Shown here: piece after piece, positions 25,895 through 35,116 of the stretch
Layout of the letters: every line of letters starts with the position of its first letter
How positions within the stretch are numbered: the stretch's first letter is position 1
Assembly (NCBI GenBank): GCA_913041145.1
Contig: CAJWHE010000001.1
Coordinates: 1 to 64,000 of the forward strand
Direction: 5' to 3'
From: an uncultured Paracoccaceae bacterium
Lineage (GTDB): Bacteria > Pseudomonadota > Alphaproteobacteria > Rhodobacterales > Rhodobacteraceae
Length of the DNA stretch: 64,000 bases
Program-made: the position numbers and the translations under genes
Notes under the pieces: generated by a model
Database searches by the model: none
What the model was told of the DNA's origin: nothing
The model's input: the letters and a program-made list of their open reading frames with translations, nothing else

Positions 25895-27135
25895 ATAAGA
25901 GGATTTGACAATGGCTAAAGAAAAGTTTCAACGTAATAAACCGCATGTTAACATTGGTACGATCGGCCACGTAGATCACGGTAAGACTACACTAACGGCA
26001 GCGATTACAAAGTACTTTGGAGAATTTCAGGCATATGATTCAATTGATGCTGCGCCGGAAGAGAAGGCACGTGGTATTACGATTTCCACAGCGCATGTTG
26101 AATATGAGACTGAAGCTCGTCATTACGCGCATGTCGATTGTCCTGGTCACGCAGATTATGTGAAGAATATGATCACTGGTGCAGCCCAAATGGATGGGGC
26201 TATTCTAGTTGTTAACGCGGCTGATGGTCCAATGCCTCAAACACGAGAGCATATTTTGTTAGGTCGACAAGTTGGTATTCCAAAAATGGTTGTGTTTATG
26301 AACAAAGTCGATCAAGTGGATGATGATGAATTACTTGAGCTTGTTGAGATGGAAATTCGAGAGCTCTTATCTTCATATGAGTATCCTGGTGATGATATCC
26401 CAGTTGTTTCGGGTTCAGCTTTAGCTGCTATGGAAGGTAAAACTCCTGAAATTGGTGAAGAAAAGATTAAGGAGCTGATGGCAGCTGTGGATGAATATAT
26501 TCCAACACCTGTTCGAGCAATTGATCAACCGTTTTTGATGCCAATTGAGGATGTATTTTCAATCTCAGGTCGTGGCACTGTTGTTACAGGTCGTATTGAA
26601 CGTGGTGTTGTTAATGTTGGAGATGAAATTGAGATTGTTGGTATCCGAGATACTACAAAAACAGTTTGTACCGGTGTTGAGATGTTCCGTAAACTTCTAG
26701 ATTCTGGACAAGCAGGGGATAATGTTGGTGCTTTATTGCGTGGAGTCGATAGAGAAGGCGTCGAACGTGGACAGATTTTATGTAAGCCTGGATCGGTAAA
26801 GCCACACCATAAATTTACTGCTGAAGCATACATTCTTACAAAAGATGAGGGTGGCCGTCATACGCCATTTTTTGCGAACTACCGTCCTCAATTTTACTTC
26901 CGAACAACTGATGTAACGGGATCAGTTGAGCTTGCGGCAGGTACTGAAATGGTGATGCCTGGAGATAATGTATCATTCAAAGTAGAATTACTGACCCCGA
27001 TTGCGATGGAGGACGGGTTAAGATTTGCTATCCGTGAAGGCGGTAGAACAGTCGGTGCGGGTGTTGTTTCAAGCATCATCGAGTAAAATTAATAAAAAGG
27101 ATCAAAAGAGGTTAAGATAATAAATCTCTTAAAAT
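25895..27135 (+). repeat. Copy 1 of a 1241-bp perfect direct repeat (tuf1 and flanks)
   Basis: From ATAAGAGGATTTGACA before the ATG to the TCTTAAAAT after the stop, this copy matches 43677-44917 base for base by line-by-line reading. Identity covers 16 bp before and 49 bp after the tuf coding region, then stops abruptly on both sides. Confidence 0.97.
25911..27086 (+). CDS. tuf: Elongation factor Tu, copy 1
   Basis: GTPase that brings aminoacyl-tRNA to the ribosome. The G domain shows [33 protein letters not shown] and NKVDQVDD; domains 2 and 3 follow to the C-terminal [14 protein letters not shown]. Length 391 residues. A TTG two codons upstream (25905) is not needed: the ATG at 25911 has AAGAGGA seven bases before it. 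It opens the tuf-tRNA-Trp-secE-nusG series. The protein and DNA are identical to the second copy at 43693. Confidence 0.98.
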   Translation: MAKEKFQRNKPHVNIGTIGHVDHGKTTLTAAITKYFGEFQAYDSIDAAPEEKARGITISTAHVEYETEARHYAHVDCPGHADYVKNMITGAAQMDGAILVVNAADGPMPQTREHILLGRQVGIPKMVVFMNKVDQVDDDELLELVEMEIRELLSSYEYPGDDIPVVSGSALAAMEGKTPEIGEEKIKELMAAVDEYIPTPVRAIDQPFLMPIEDVFSISGRGTVVTGRIERGVVNVGDEIEIVGIRDTTKTVCTGVEMFRKLLDSGQAGDNVGALLRGVDREGVERGQILCKPGSVKPHHKFTAEAYILTKDEGGRHTPFFANYRPQFYFRTTDVTGSVELAAGTEMVMPGDNVSFKVELLTPIAMEDGLRFAIREGGRTVGAGVVSSIIE

Positions 27136-27206
27136 TATTTTTTGGGGTGTTGCAACTGTTTACTTGCAAAATTAGGTGGTCTTGCTTAAGCATCTTATTT
27201 AAATGC

Positions 27207-27282
27207 AGGGGCTTAGCTCAGTTGGTAGAGCATCGGTCTCCAAAACCGAGGGTCGTGAGTTCGAGTCTCTCAGCCCCTGCCA
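27207..27282 (+). tRNA. tRNA-Trp (anticodon CCA)
   Basis: 76 nt. The acceptor stem AGGGGCT pairs with AGCCCCT and is followed by discriminator G and an encoded CCA (27280-27282). The D-loop TTAGCTCAGTTGGTAGAGCA, the anticodon arm CGGTCTCCAAAACCG with CCA at 27240-27242, and the T-loop GTTCGAGTC are all standard. Its place between tuf and secE is the normal one in many bacteria. Confidence 0.98.
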
Positions 27283-27368
27283 TTAATTAAATTTAGTTTA
27301 TCAGTTGCAGGATTTGTTCGAAACGTATAGGCACAACCGTCTAAGTTCAAATTTAAAAAGGTATTAAT

Positions 27369-27563
27369 ATGGCTCTTCCAAACCCAGTTCAGTTTATCCA
27401 ACAAGTAAGGGGAGAGGTGAGTAAAATCGTTTGGCCAACACGTAAAGAGGTAGTTTTAACTACTGTAATGGTATTTATTCTGGCTTCGTTAACCGCGGTT
27501 TTCTTTTCTTTTGTTGATCTTGGTATAAGATCTGGATTGAGTACAATTTTTGGTTTGTTTTGA
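27369..27563 (+). CDS. secE: Preprotein translocase subunit SecE
   Basis: Small essential subunit of the SecYEG channel in the inner membrane. The 64-residue single-span form common outside enterobacteria: the amphipathic N-terminal helix with VRGEVSKIVWPTRKEV (the conserved WP-TRKEV box) is followed by one membrane segment at about residues 31-58. It lies between tRNA-Trp and nusG. Confidence 0.97.
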   Translation: MALPNPVQFIQQVRGEVSKIVWPTRKEVVLTTVMVFILASLTAVFFSFVDLGIRSGLSTIFGLF

Positions 27564-27639
27564 TTCTAATTGTTTATTGTGTTTTAAGGACTTGATATTG
27601 AACGCATCGACGACTAAAGAGTCCTCAACAAGTAGTTTA

Positions 27640-27672
27640 GCGTGTATTGATTCGAGATACGCGCCTTTTGGT
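27640..27672 (+). promoter_or_regulatory. Hairpin with T-rich tail between secE and nusG
   Basis: GCGTGTAT (27640-27647) pairs with ATACGCGC (27657-27664), eight pairs with one G-T wobble and a nine-base loop, followed by CTTTTGGTTTT. It looks like a weak terminator or attenuator that would lower read-through into nusG. Confidence 0.4.
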
Positions 27673-27749
27673 TTTAAAGTGTAGTTAAAAAACTCACTTT
27701 TTGAAGTTTTCTCGACACTTCGTGTGGGGTAAGTAAGGATCGGTTTAGA

Positions 27750-28280
27750 ATGGCTAAGCGTTGGTACTCAATCAGCGTACTCTCAAATTTCGAAAAGAAA
27801 ATTGCAGAGTATATTCGGCAGGCCGCTGAAGATAAGGGCTTACAAGATGAAATAGAAGAGGTTCTTGTGCCTACAGAAGAGGTAATCGAGATAAGGCGAA
27901 ATAAAAAAGTTACAGCGGAACGCAGATTTATGCCTGGGTATGTTTTTGTTAAAATGGAAATGTCTGATAAGGGATATCATTTAATAAACTCTATAAATAG
28001 GGTTACCGGTTTTTTGGGTCCTCAAGGAAAACCAATGCCGATGCGAGATGCTGAAGTAAATTTAATATTAAATAGAGTTGAGGAGGGTGCAGAATCACCA
28101 AGGTCCACGATAGTATTTGATATTGGAGAGAATGTTAGTGTTACTGATGGACCTTTTGAAGGGTTTTCAGGGATGGTTGAAGAAGTTGATTTGGATCAAC
28201 AGCGATTAAAGGTAACGGTATCGATATTTGGGCGAGCAACGCCGGTAGAATTAGAATTCACACAAGTTACTAAGAGTTAG
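27750..28280 (+). CDS. nusG: Transcription termination/antitermination protein NusG
   Basis: RNA polymerase-binding elongation factor that also contacts Rho and ribosomal protein S10. The NGN domain starts RWYSISVLSNFEKKIAEYI and carries RRFMPGYVFVKMEM; the KOW domain is VSVTDGPFEGFSGMVEEVD at about residues 127-145. Length 176 residues. It lies 186 bp after secE and 105 bp before rplK in the standard order. Confidence 0.98.
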   Translation: MAKRWYSISVLSNFEKKIAEYIRQAAEDKGLQDEIEEVLVPTEEVIEIRRNKKVTAERRFMPGYVFVKMEMSDKGYHLINSINRVTGFLGPQGKPMPMRDAEVNLILNRVEEGAESPRSTIVFDIGENVSVTDGPFEGFSGMVEEVDLDQQRLKVTVSIFGRATPVELEFTQVTKS

Positions 28281-28290
28281 TAACTTGATC

Positions 28291-28331
28291 AGTGGGAGGC
28301 ATTGCAAACGCGTTTGTTGAGCCGTACCACA
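28291..28331 (+). promoter_or_regulatory. Structured leader of rplK-rplA, possible L1 target
   Basis: A nested structure: GTGG (28292-28295) can pair with CCAC (28327-28330), GGC (28298-28300) with GCC (28321-28323), and the perfect palindrome CAAACGCGTTTG at 28305-28316 forms the tip. The L11-L1 operon is classically controlled by L1 binding to a leader that mimics its rRNA site; that this element is such a site is inference from position and shape. Confidence 0.45.
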
Positions 28332-28385
28332 CAACAGAGTGTTCTGGGCACGCGAGACCCGGGCAGTTGATAAAGGAGAAACACG

Positions 28386-28811
28386 ATGGCTAAAAAGATA
28401 GTCGGAACGTTAAAGTTGCAAGTCCCAGCGGGAAAAGCAAATCCATCCCCACCTGTAGGTCCAGCATTAGGGCAAAGGGGAATAAATATTATGGAGTTTT
28501 GTAAAGCTTTTAATGCAAAAACTCAAGATACAGAAGTTGGAGCGCCATGCCCAACGATAATAACTTATTATCAAGACAAATCATTTTCGATGGATATAAA
28601 AACACCTCCAGCTTCATATTTATTGAAGAAGGCGGCAAAGCTAGAATCTGGTGCCAAAGAACCTTCTAAAGAAGTTGTAGGTCATGTAACTGCATCCCAA
28701 GTTAGAGAGATCGCAGAAACAAAAATGCAAGATTTAAATGCAAATACTATCGAAGCTGCGATGCAAATAATTCTAGGTTCCGCGCGTTCTATGGGTATAG
28801 AGGTAAAATAA
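28386..28811 (+). CDS. rplK: 50S ribosomal protein L11
   Basis: Builds the GTPase-associated centre with 23S rRNA and L10/L12. The start [20 protein letters not shown] and the region [23 protein letters not shown] are diagnostic; the C-terminal rRNA-binding domain ends ARSMGIEVK. Length 141 residues. An AAAGGAGAA ribosome site precedes the ATG; rplA begins one base after the stop. Confidence 0.98.
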   Translation: MAKKIVGTLKLQVPAGKANPSPPVGPALGQRGINIMEFCKAFNAKTQDTEVGAPCPTIITYYQDKSFSMDIKTPPASYLLKKAAKLESGAKEPSKEVVGHVTASQVREIAETKMQDLNANTIEAAMQIILGSARSMGIEVK

Positions 28812-28812
28812 A

Positions 28813-29514
28813 ATGGCAAAATATGGAAAAAGAACAGTTGCGACAAGAAAAGCATTTGAGGGAAAAACAGACTTAACAGTCGAGGAGGCTGTAAATTTAG
28901 TTAAATCTACTGCATCCGCAAAATTTGATGAGACTGTTGAAATAGCAGTAAACCTTGGTGTAGACCCAAAGCATGCGGACCAAATGGTCAGAGGAGTTAT
29001 AAACTTACCTAACGGGACGGGACGAACTGTAAGAGTGGCAGTTTTTGCGAGAGATGCTAAAGCAGAAGAGGCTAAAACAGCAGGTGCTGATATCGTTGGT
29101 GCAGAAGATTTAATGGAGATTGTCCAGAGTGGAAAAGTAGACTTTGATAGATGTATTGCTACACCGGATATGATGCCGATAGTTGGTAGACTAGGTAAAG
29201 TTCTCGGTCCAAGGAACCTAATGCCTAATCCTAAAGTTGGGACTGTTACAATGGATGTTGTTGCTGCTGTGAAAGCAGCAAAAGGTGGAGAAGTTCAATT
29301 TAGGGCTGAAAAGGCAGGAGTAGTTCAGGCTGCGATTGGGAAAGTTTCGTTTGAAGAAGGAGCCCTTGTCGAAAATTTAAGAGCTTTTGTTTCTGCTGTT
29401 TTGAGTGCTAAACCGACCGGATCCAAAGGAAGTTATATGAAGAAAATAGCTCTTAGTTCCACTATGGGTCCAGGAGTTTCAATTGCAGTAGATAGCGCTA
29501 CAAGTGCTAAGTAG
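28813..29514 (+). CDS. rplA: 50S ribosomal protein L1
   Basis: Forms the mobile L1 stalk beside the E site and is the classical translational repressor of its own operon. Landmarks are the N-terminal [21 protein letters not shown], the [21 protein letters not shown] segment, and [16 protein letters not shown]. The length of 233 residues is normal. The gene ends 231 bp before rplJ, where a structured leader begins. Confidence 0.98.
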   Translation: MAKYGKRTVATRKAFEGKTDLTVEEAVNLVKSTASAKFDETVEIAVNLGVDPKHADQMVRGVINLPNGTGRTVRVAVFARDAKAEEAKTAGADIVGAEDLMEIVQSGKVDFDRCIATPDMMPIVGRLGKVLGPRNLMPNPKVGTVTMDVVAAVKAAKGGEVQFRAEKAGVVQAAIGKVSFEEGALVENLRAFVSAVLSAKPTGSKGSYMKKIALSSTMGPGVSIAVDSATSAK

Positions 29515-29545
29515 GAATTTTTACCGGCTAGTCTGGTATAAATAG

Positions 29546-29745
29546 CGAAGACTTGTCTTCGTTCTGTCCGAGATGGAGGGTTAATCTTATGATTAATAAT
29601 TCCTTCCTGAGATGGGAAAAGAACTAGAATTTTCGAGGTTTATTCCTCGGGTGGTTTTGGTGAAGACCCTGTAAAGGACCTTTAAGCGCTGGGAAACCAG
29701 CATAAATGAGCCGGAGGCCTAGGCCTCCAAATTTGGAGAGAAACT
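29546..29745 (+). promoter_or_regulatory. rplJ-rplL leader RNA with several hairpins (L10-leader-like)
   Basis: The 231-bp gap before rplJ is full of inverted repeats: CGAAGAC/GTCTTCG at 29546-29561, TTAATC/GATTAA at 29581-29596, CGAGG/CCTCG at 29634-29649, and the two overlapping palindromes at 29713-29738. In many bacteria L10 with L12 represses its own synthesis through such a leader. I infer the same role here; sequence match to a known L10-leader family was not tested. Confidence 0.6.
29713..29740 (+). promoter_or_regulatory. Overlapping palindromes that could gate the rplJ ribosome site
   Basis: GGAGGCCTAGGCCTCC (29713-29728) and CTCCAAATTTGGAG (29725-29738) are both perfect palindromes and share CTCC (29725-29728). 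The second covers the GGAG of the rplJ ribosome site (29735-29740, five bases before the GTG). The middle arm can pair either upstream, leaving the site free, or downstream, hiding it. The two folds exclude each other. Confidence 0.6.
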
Positions 29746-30264
29746 GTGGATAGAGCACAAAAAGAAAAAGTGGTTAATGAACTTGGCCAAATCTTTGAAA
29801 GCTCTGGCGTTGTGGTTGTTAGTCATTACAAGGGCTTGACAGTTGCTGAGATGCAGGATCTGCGTAGGCAAATGAGCCTAGCTGGTGGATCTGTTCGTGT
29901 TGCAAAAAATAGGCTCACCAAAATCGCTCTGGAAGGAAAGCCTTGTGAAAGCATAGCAGAATACCTTTCTGGAATGACAATTCTTGCTTTTTCTGAAGAT
30001 CCTGTTGCCGCTGCTAAGGTAATAGAAAGCTATGCCAAGACAAACGATAAGTTGTCTATACTTGGTGGGGCTATGGGTGAGAATAGTTTAGATGTTGCAG
30101 GTGTCAAAGCACTTGCATCTATGCCTTCACGTGATGAATTAATTTCTTCAATCGTGAGTTGTATAGCCGCTCCTTCAGCGGGCATCGCAGGCGCAATTGG
30201 TGGACCTGGTTCTAGCATAGCGAGTATCATAAGCACAATTGAAGAGCGCGCTGAAGCGGCGTAA
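29746..30264 (+). CDS. rplJ: 50S ribosomal protein L10
   Basis: Base of the L7/L12 stalk. The GTG start gives [20 protein letters not shown], followed by [21 protein letters not shown] and the rRNA-binding [13 protein letters not shown]; the C-terminal helix that binds L12 dimers ends the 172-residue protein. The ribosome site GGAGAG lies five bases before the GTG inside a palindrome, so start-codon access is likely to be controlled. Confidence 0.98.
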   Translation: MDRAQKEKVVNELGQIFESSGVVVVSHYKGLTVAEMQDLRRQMSLAGGSVRVAKNRLTKIALEGKPCESIAEYLSGMTILAFSEDPVAAAKVIESYAKTNDKLSILGGAMGENSLDVAGVKALASMPSRDELISSIVSCIAAPSAGIAGAIGGPGSSIASIISTIEERAEAA

Positions 30265-30337
30265 TTTTTGGTCAAGGTGAATATAGTAAAGAATTAATCA
30301 AGCGTTGGAACACAAAACAAAGGATGGGAACAGTATA

Positions 30338-30718
30338 ATGGCTGATCTAAAAAAACTTGCTGAAGAGATTGTTGGATTAACACTTCTCGAAGCACAAGAA
30401 CTAAAGACTATTCTAAAAGATGAATATGGCATTGAGCCTGCAGCTGGAGGAGCCGTAATGATGGCATCTGCTGGTGGAGGTGATGCTGGTGGCGCAGCTG
30501 AGGAACAAACAGAGTTTACTGTTGTTTTAGTTGCTGCTGGAGCACAAAAAATAAGTGTTATCAAAGAAGTTAGAACTATTACAGGCCTTGGCTTGAAAGA
30601 AGCAAAAGACTTAGTTGAAGCGGGTGGATCATCTGTAAAAGAAGGAGTCTCAAAGGAAGAAGCTGAAGAAATTAAAGGTAAGCTAGAGGCGGCTGGAGCA
30701 GAAGTAGAGCTCAAGTAA
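30338..30718 (+). CDS. rplL: 50S ribosomal protein L7/L12
   Basis: Acidic, alanine-rich stalk protein present in several copies per ribosome; recruits translation GTPases. The N-terminal dimer domain starts [20 protein letters not shown], followed by a Gly/Ala hinge and the C-terminal domain [20 protein letters not shown] and [12 protein letters not shown]. Length 126 residues. The open frame extends to 30305, but the ATG at 30338 gives the standard N-terminus; a GGGA site lies before it. Confidence 0.98.
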   Translation: MADLKKLAEEIVGLTLLEAQELKTILKDEYGIEPAAGGAVMMASAGGGDAGGAAEEQTEFTVVLVAAGAQKISVIKEVRTITGLGLKEAKDLVEAGGSSVKEGVSKEEAEEIKGKLEAAGAEVELK

Positions 30719-30726
30719 AGACTAGT

Positions 30727-30927
30727 TTGGCTGGTTTTAATTTTACATTAAATCCAGCCAACTGCTTCTTAGAAAAAGCTTTGTTAGCTTTTTCTAAGGA
30801 ACAGTTGTTACCTGGGAGTGTGTAATTGGGAATACACACAGGCATTGGGTTAACTACCTTTATCCAAAGGGTGGGTTGTCTTTCCCCGAGGCACCACTTT
30901 TGAAGGAATTGAAAGGCTTTCATAGTT
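30727..30927 (+). ncRNA. Four-hairpin leader of rpoB, possible Rhodo-rpoB RNA motif
   Basis: Four hairpins follow rplL: TTGGCTGG/CCAGCCAA with an inner TTTAAT/ATTAAA stem (30727-30761); TTAGAAAAAGCT/AGCTTTTTCTAA, flanked by AACTG/CAGTT (30760-30806); GTGTGTA/TACACAC (30818-30839); and CCTTT/AAAGG (30857-30870). None is followed by a long T tract, so this is more a processing or attenuation region than a plain terminator. A conserved RNA upstream of rpoB in Rhodobacterales (Rhodo-rpoB motif) has been described, as I recall, and this region is the natural candidate; in E. coli the same gap holds an attenuator and an RNase III site. Confidence 0.6.
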
Positions 30928-33900
30928 ATGAATCAAACATTTATTGGAAAAAAAAGAATTAGAAAATACTTCGGTAAGATCCGTGAAGTTTTAGAAATGC
31001 CGAATTTGATAGAGGTTCAAAAATCATCTTATGAGCTTTTTTTAAAGTCTGGTGATCAATTAGAACCATTAGATGGAGAAGGTATCAAGGGTGTTTTTCA
31101 GTCAGTTTTTCCAATAAAAGATTTTAATGAGACGGCAGTTTTAGAGTTTATAAAATATGAACTTGAAAAGCCTAAGTATGATGTTGAAGAGTGTCAGAGT
31201 CGAGATATGACTTATGCCGCACCGCTTAAGGTTACTCTTAGACTTATAGTTTTTGATGTTGATGTTGATACGGGTGCGAGATCTGTCAAGGGTATAAAAG
31301 AACAAGATGTGTTTATGGGGGATATGCCACTTATGACGCCGAATGGGACTTTTGTGGTAAACGGTACCGAGAGGGTTATAGTTTCTCAAATGCATAGATC
31401 TCCAGGTGTATTTTTTGATCATGACAAAGGTAAAACTCATTCATCAGGTAAGTTACTTTTTACATGCAGAATTATACCTTACCGTGGGAGTTGGTTGGAT
31501 TTTGAATTTGATGCCAAAGATATTGTTTACGCTAGAATAGATCGGCGTAGAAAGCTTCCTGTGTCTACTTTACTTTTTGCTCTTGGAATGGATCAGGAGT
31601 CAATTATGGATGCGTACTACAACACGGTTCAGTACGAAAAAGTCGATAAAAAAGGATGGAAAACACAGTTTTTTCCAGAAAGATTACGTGGAACTAAACC
31701 TTCTTCAGACTTGATAGATGCCGACACTGGTAAAGTTGTAGTGCCAGCTGGAAAAAAAGTAACTCCTAGGGCAGTTAAGGCATTAATTGACGAAAACAAA
31801 GTTAAGAGCATTTTTGTTTCCTTTGAGGATATTATTGGGCGCTTTGTTGCCAGAGATATTATTAATGAAGAGACTGGGGAGATTTGGGCTGAGGCTGGTG
31901 ATGAGCTGACTTGGGAATTGGATAAAAATGATGAAGTTTCTGGAGGATCTTTAAAGTTACTTCTGGATAATGGTGTAATAGATATCCCTGTTTTAGATAT
32001 CGATAATATAAATGTGGGACCTTATATTAGGAATACAGTTTTTGCAGATAAAAACTTTGGTCGCGATACAGCTTTAATGGATATCTATAGAGTTATGCGT
32101 CCAGGAGAGCCGCCTACGGTAGAGTCTGCATCTGCTTTATTTGATAGTTTGTTCTTTGACGCTGATCGCTACGACTTAAGTGCTGTTGGTAGGGTTAAAA
32201 TGAATATGCGACTAAACTTGGATGCGCAAGATACTGTTAGAGTATTAAGAAGAGACGATATCATTTCCTGTATAAATGCTTTGGTCGAGCTAAGGGATGG
32301 AAAGGGTGATGTTGATGACATCGATCATTTAGGAAATCGAAGAGTCCGATCAGTTGGTGAACTAATGGAGAACCAATATAGTGTTGGGCTTTTACGTATG
32401 GAACGAGCTATACGAGAAAGAATGTCAAGTGTCGAAATTGATACGGTGATGCCTCAGGATTTGATTAACGCGAAACCTGCAGCAGCGGCGGTTCGTGAGT
32501 TCTTTGGTTCGTCACAATTGTCTCAATTCATGGACCAAACTAACCCTCTTTCGGAAGTAACGCACAAAAGAAGACTATCAGCGCTTGGGCCTGGCGGTTT
32601 GACGAGAGAGAGAGCTGGTTTTGAAGTTCGAGATGTTCATCCAACCCATTACGGTCGCATGTGTCCAATCGAAACACCGGAGGGACCGAATATTGGTTTA
32701 ATTAACTCCTTGGCGTCCTTCGCGCGAGTTAATAAGTATGGTTTCATTGAAACTCCTTATAGAAAAGTAAAGGATGGTCAGGTTACGGACGACGTGGAAT
32801 ATCTTTCAGCCACAGAAGAAATGCGACACACAGTAGCGCAAGCCAACGCAAATTTAGATCAAGAGGGTAGGTTCGTAAATGATTTAGTGTCGACCCGGCA
32901 AGCTGGCGAATACATGTTACAGGCGAAAGAAAATGTAGATCTAATTGATGTTTCACCCAAGCAACTAGTTTCGGTGGCGGCTTCACTGATACCATTTCTA
33001 GAAAATGACGACGCTAACCGTGCTTTGATGGGTTCTAATATGCAACGTCAGGCAGTTCCATTACTGCAAGCAGATGCACCATTCGTCGGTACCGGAATGG
33101 AAACAGTTGTAGCAACTGATTCTGGAGCGGCAATTCAGGCATCTAGAGGTGGTGTTATTGATCAAGTTGATGCCATGAGGATCGTTGTAAGAGTTACCGA
33201 TGGGCTAGAAGTGGGAGACCCAGGAGTTGATATATATGGTCTTAGAAAATTTCAAAGGAGTAATCAAAATACCTGTATAAATCAAAAGCCGTTGGTTAAT
33301 GTTGGTGATGTGGTCGCTAAAGGTGATGTAATAGCAGATGGGCCATCTACAGATTTGGGAGAATTGGCACTTGGTAAGAATGTTATAGTCGCCTTTATGC
33401 CATGGAATGGTTATAATTATGAAGATTCCATTTTAATTTCTGAGAGAATAGCAAGGGATGATGTATTTACATCAATCCATATAGAGGAGTTTGAGGTTGC
33501 TGCTCGTGATACTAAATTAGGCCCTGAAGAGATAACTAGAGATATCCCCAACGTCGGAGAAGAAGCACTAAGAAATTTAGACGAGGCAGGAATAGTGTAT
33601 ATTGGTGCTGATGTTGTTCCAGGAGATATACTTGTCGGAAAAATAACACCTAAAGGTGAAAGTCCCATGACGCCTGAAGAAAAATTACTTCGGGCTATTT
33701 TTGGTGAAAAGGCGTCTGATGTAAGAGACACGTCATTGCGCGTTAAGCCTGGAGATTTTGGAACTGTTGTAGAGGTCCGAGTTTTTAATCGTCATGGTGT
33801 TGAAAAAGATGAAAGATCATTGCAAATCGAGAGAGAGGAAGTTGAATATCTAGCTCGAGATAGAGATGACGAAATGGGTATATTAGACAGAAATATTTAT

Positions 33901-35064
33901 GGACGTTTAGAGACCCTCTTATTAAATAAAAAGGTCTTAAAAGGGCCTAAAGGTATAGCAATTAATGCTAAAGTGACACCTGAACTTTTGGATACAATGT
34001 CAAAAGGGCAATGGTGGCAACTTGCCTTAGAAAAAGAAAAAGATGCTACTCAAGTAGAGGCTTTAAATTTCCAGTATGAGGAACAAAAACAAGTACTTGA
34101 AGCGCGGTTTGAGGATAAAGTTGACAAAGTAAGACGTGGCGATGATTTAATGCCTGGTGTTATGAAAATGGTAAAAGTATTTGTGGCTGTAAAGCGCAAG
34201 CTTCAACCTGGAGATAAAATGGCAGGGAGGCATGGTAACAAAGGAGTTATTTCTAAAGTAGTACCGATGGAGGACATGCCTTTCTTAGAAGATGGAACGC
34301 CAGTAGATTTTTGTTTAAACCCACTTGGTGTTCCATCAAGGATGAATGTTGGACAGATTTTAGAGACCCATATGGGTTGGGCAGCGAGAGGCCTTGGTCT
34401 AAAAATTGATGAAGCGTTAGAGGATTTTAAATTATCTGGGGATCCTTCTAAAGTTAAAGATGCCTTAAAATACGCTTACGGTGATGAAACCTATAGCAAT
34501 GCTTTTTTAGACATGGATGACCAAAGGTTAATTGAAAGTGCTACTGCGGTTCGAAAAGGTGTACCAATTGCTACACCTGTATTTGATGGCGCTAAAGAAT
34601 CAGACATTAATGATGCATTGTCTCGAGCTGGGTTTGATACTAGTGGTCAGTCAACATTATTTGATGGTAGGACCGGAGAGCAATTCTCTAGGCAGGTTAC
34701 TGTTGGGGTGAAATATCTTCTTAAGTTACATCACCTTGTGGACGACAAAATTCATGCACGATCGACTGGGCCGTATAGTTTGGTTACTCAACAACCTTTG
34801 GGTGGAAAAGCTCAATTTGGCGGCCAAAGGTTTGGAGAAATGGAAGTTTGGGCCTTAGAGGCTTACGGCGCTGCATATACTCTTCAAGAAATGTTGACGG
34901 TGAAGTCAGACGATGTGGCGGGGAGAACCAAAGTTTATGAGAGTATAGTTAAAGGTGAGGATAATTTTGAAGCTGGTATACCAGAATCCTTTAATGTCCT
35001 TGTGAAAGAAGTCCGTGGGCTTGGCCTAAATATGGAGCTTCTGGAATCTGAAGAAGAGCATTAG
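30928..35064 (+). CDS. rpoB: RNA polymerase beta subunit
   Basis: Large catalytic subunit of RNA polymerase, 1378 residues. The rifampicin pocket at about residues 527-553 reads [20 protein letters not shown] followed by [10 protein letters not shown], with the residues found in sensitive strains. Other landmarks are [48 protein letters not shown] and the C-terminal [20 protein letters not shown]. It follows a structured 209-bp leader after rplL and precedes rpoC by 52 bp. Confidence 0.99.
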   Translation: MNQTFIGKKRIRKYFGKIREVLEMPNLIEVQKSSYELFLKSGDQLEPLDGEGIKGVFQSVFPIKDFNETAVLEFIKYELEKPKYDVEECQSRDMTYAAPLKVTLRLIVFDVDVDTGARSVKGIKEQDVFMGDMPLMTPNGTFVVNGTERVIVSQMHRSPGVFFDHDKGKTHSSGKLLFTCRIIPYRGSWLDFEFDAKDIVYARIDRRRKLPVSTLLFALGMDQESIMDAYYNTVQYEKVDKKGWKTQFFPERLRGTKPSSDLIDADTGKVVVPAGKKVTPRAVKALIDENKVKSIFVSFEDIIGRFVARDIINEETGEIWAEAGDELTWELDKNDEVSGGSLKLLLDNGVIDIPVLDIDNINVGPYIRNTVFADKNFGRDTALMDIYRVMRPGEPPTVESASALFDSLFFDADRYDLSAVGRVKMNMRLNLDAQDTVRVLRRDDIISCINALVELRDGKGDVDDIDHLGNRRVRSVGELMENQYSVGLLRMERAIRERMSSVEIDTVMPQDLINAKPAAAAVREFFGSSQLSQFMDQTNPLSEVTHKRRLSALGPGGLTRERAGFEVRDVHPTHYGRMCPIETPEGPNIGLINSLASFARVNKYGFIETPYRKVKDGQVTDDVEYLSATEEMRHTVAQANANLDQEGRFVNDLVSTRQAGEYMLQAKENVDLIDVSPKQLVSVAASLIPFLENDDANRALMGSNMQRQAVPLLQADAPFVGTGMETVVATDSGAAIQASRGGVIDQVDAMRIVVRVTDGLEVGDPGVDIYGLRKFQRSNQNTCINQKPLVNVGDVVAKGDVIADGPSTDLGELALGKNVIVAFMPWNGYNYEDSILISERIARDDVFTSIHIEEFEVAARDTKLGPEEITRDIPNVGEEALRNLDEAGIVYIGADVVPGDILVGKITPKGESPMTPEEKLLRAIFGEKASDVRDTSLRVKPGDFGTVVEVRVFNRHGVEKDERSLQIEREEVEYLARDRDDEMGILDRNIYGRLETLLLNKKVLKGPKGIAINAKVTPELLDTMSKGQWWQLALEKEKDATQVEALNFQYEEQKQVLEARFEDKVDKVRRGDDLMPGVMKMVKVFVAVKRKLQPGDKMAGRHGNKGVISKVVPMEDMPFLEDGTPVDFCLNPLGVPSRMNVGQILETHMGWAARGLGLKIDEALEDFKLSGDPSKVKDALKYAYGDETYSNAFLDMDDQRLIESATAVRKGVPIATPVFDGAKESDINDALSRAGFDTSGQSTLFDGRTGEQFSRQVTVGVKYLLKLHHLVDDKIHARSTGPYSLVTQQPLGGKAQFGGQRFGEMEVWALEAYGAAYTLQEMLTVKSDDVAGRTKVYESIVKGEDNFEAGIPESFNVLVKEVRGLGLNMELLESEEEH

Positions 35065-35116
35065 GTAAAAGTTAAGACATAACTACCAAGTTAGACACAA
35101 AATTAAAGGATCTAAA

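Noticed and set aside
30298-30714. 138-residue Ser/Ala/Pro-rich frame antisense to rplL
   Set aside because: It is the mirror of the Gly/Ala/Glu-rich rplL coding sequence, where stops are rare on the opposite strand. No ribosome site or family pattern.
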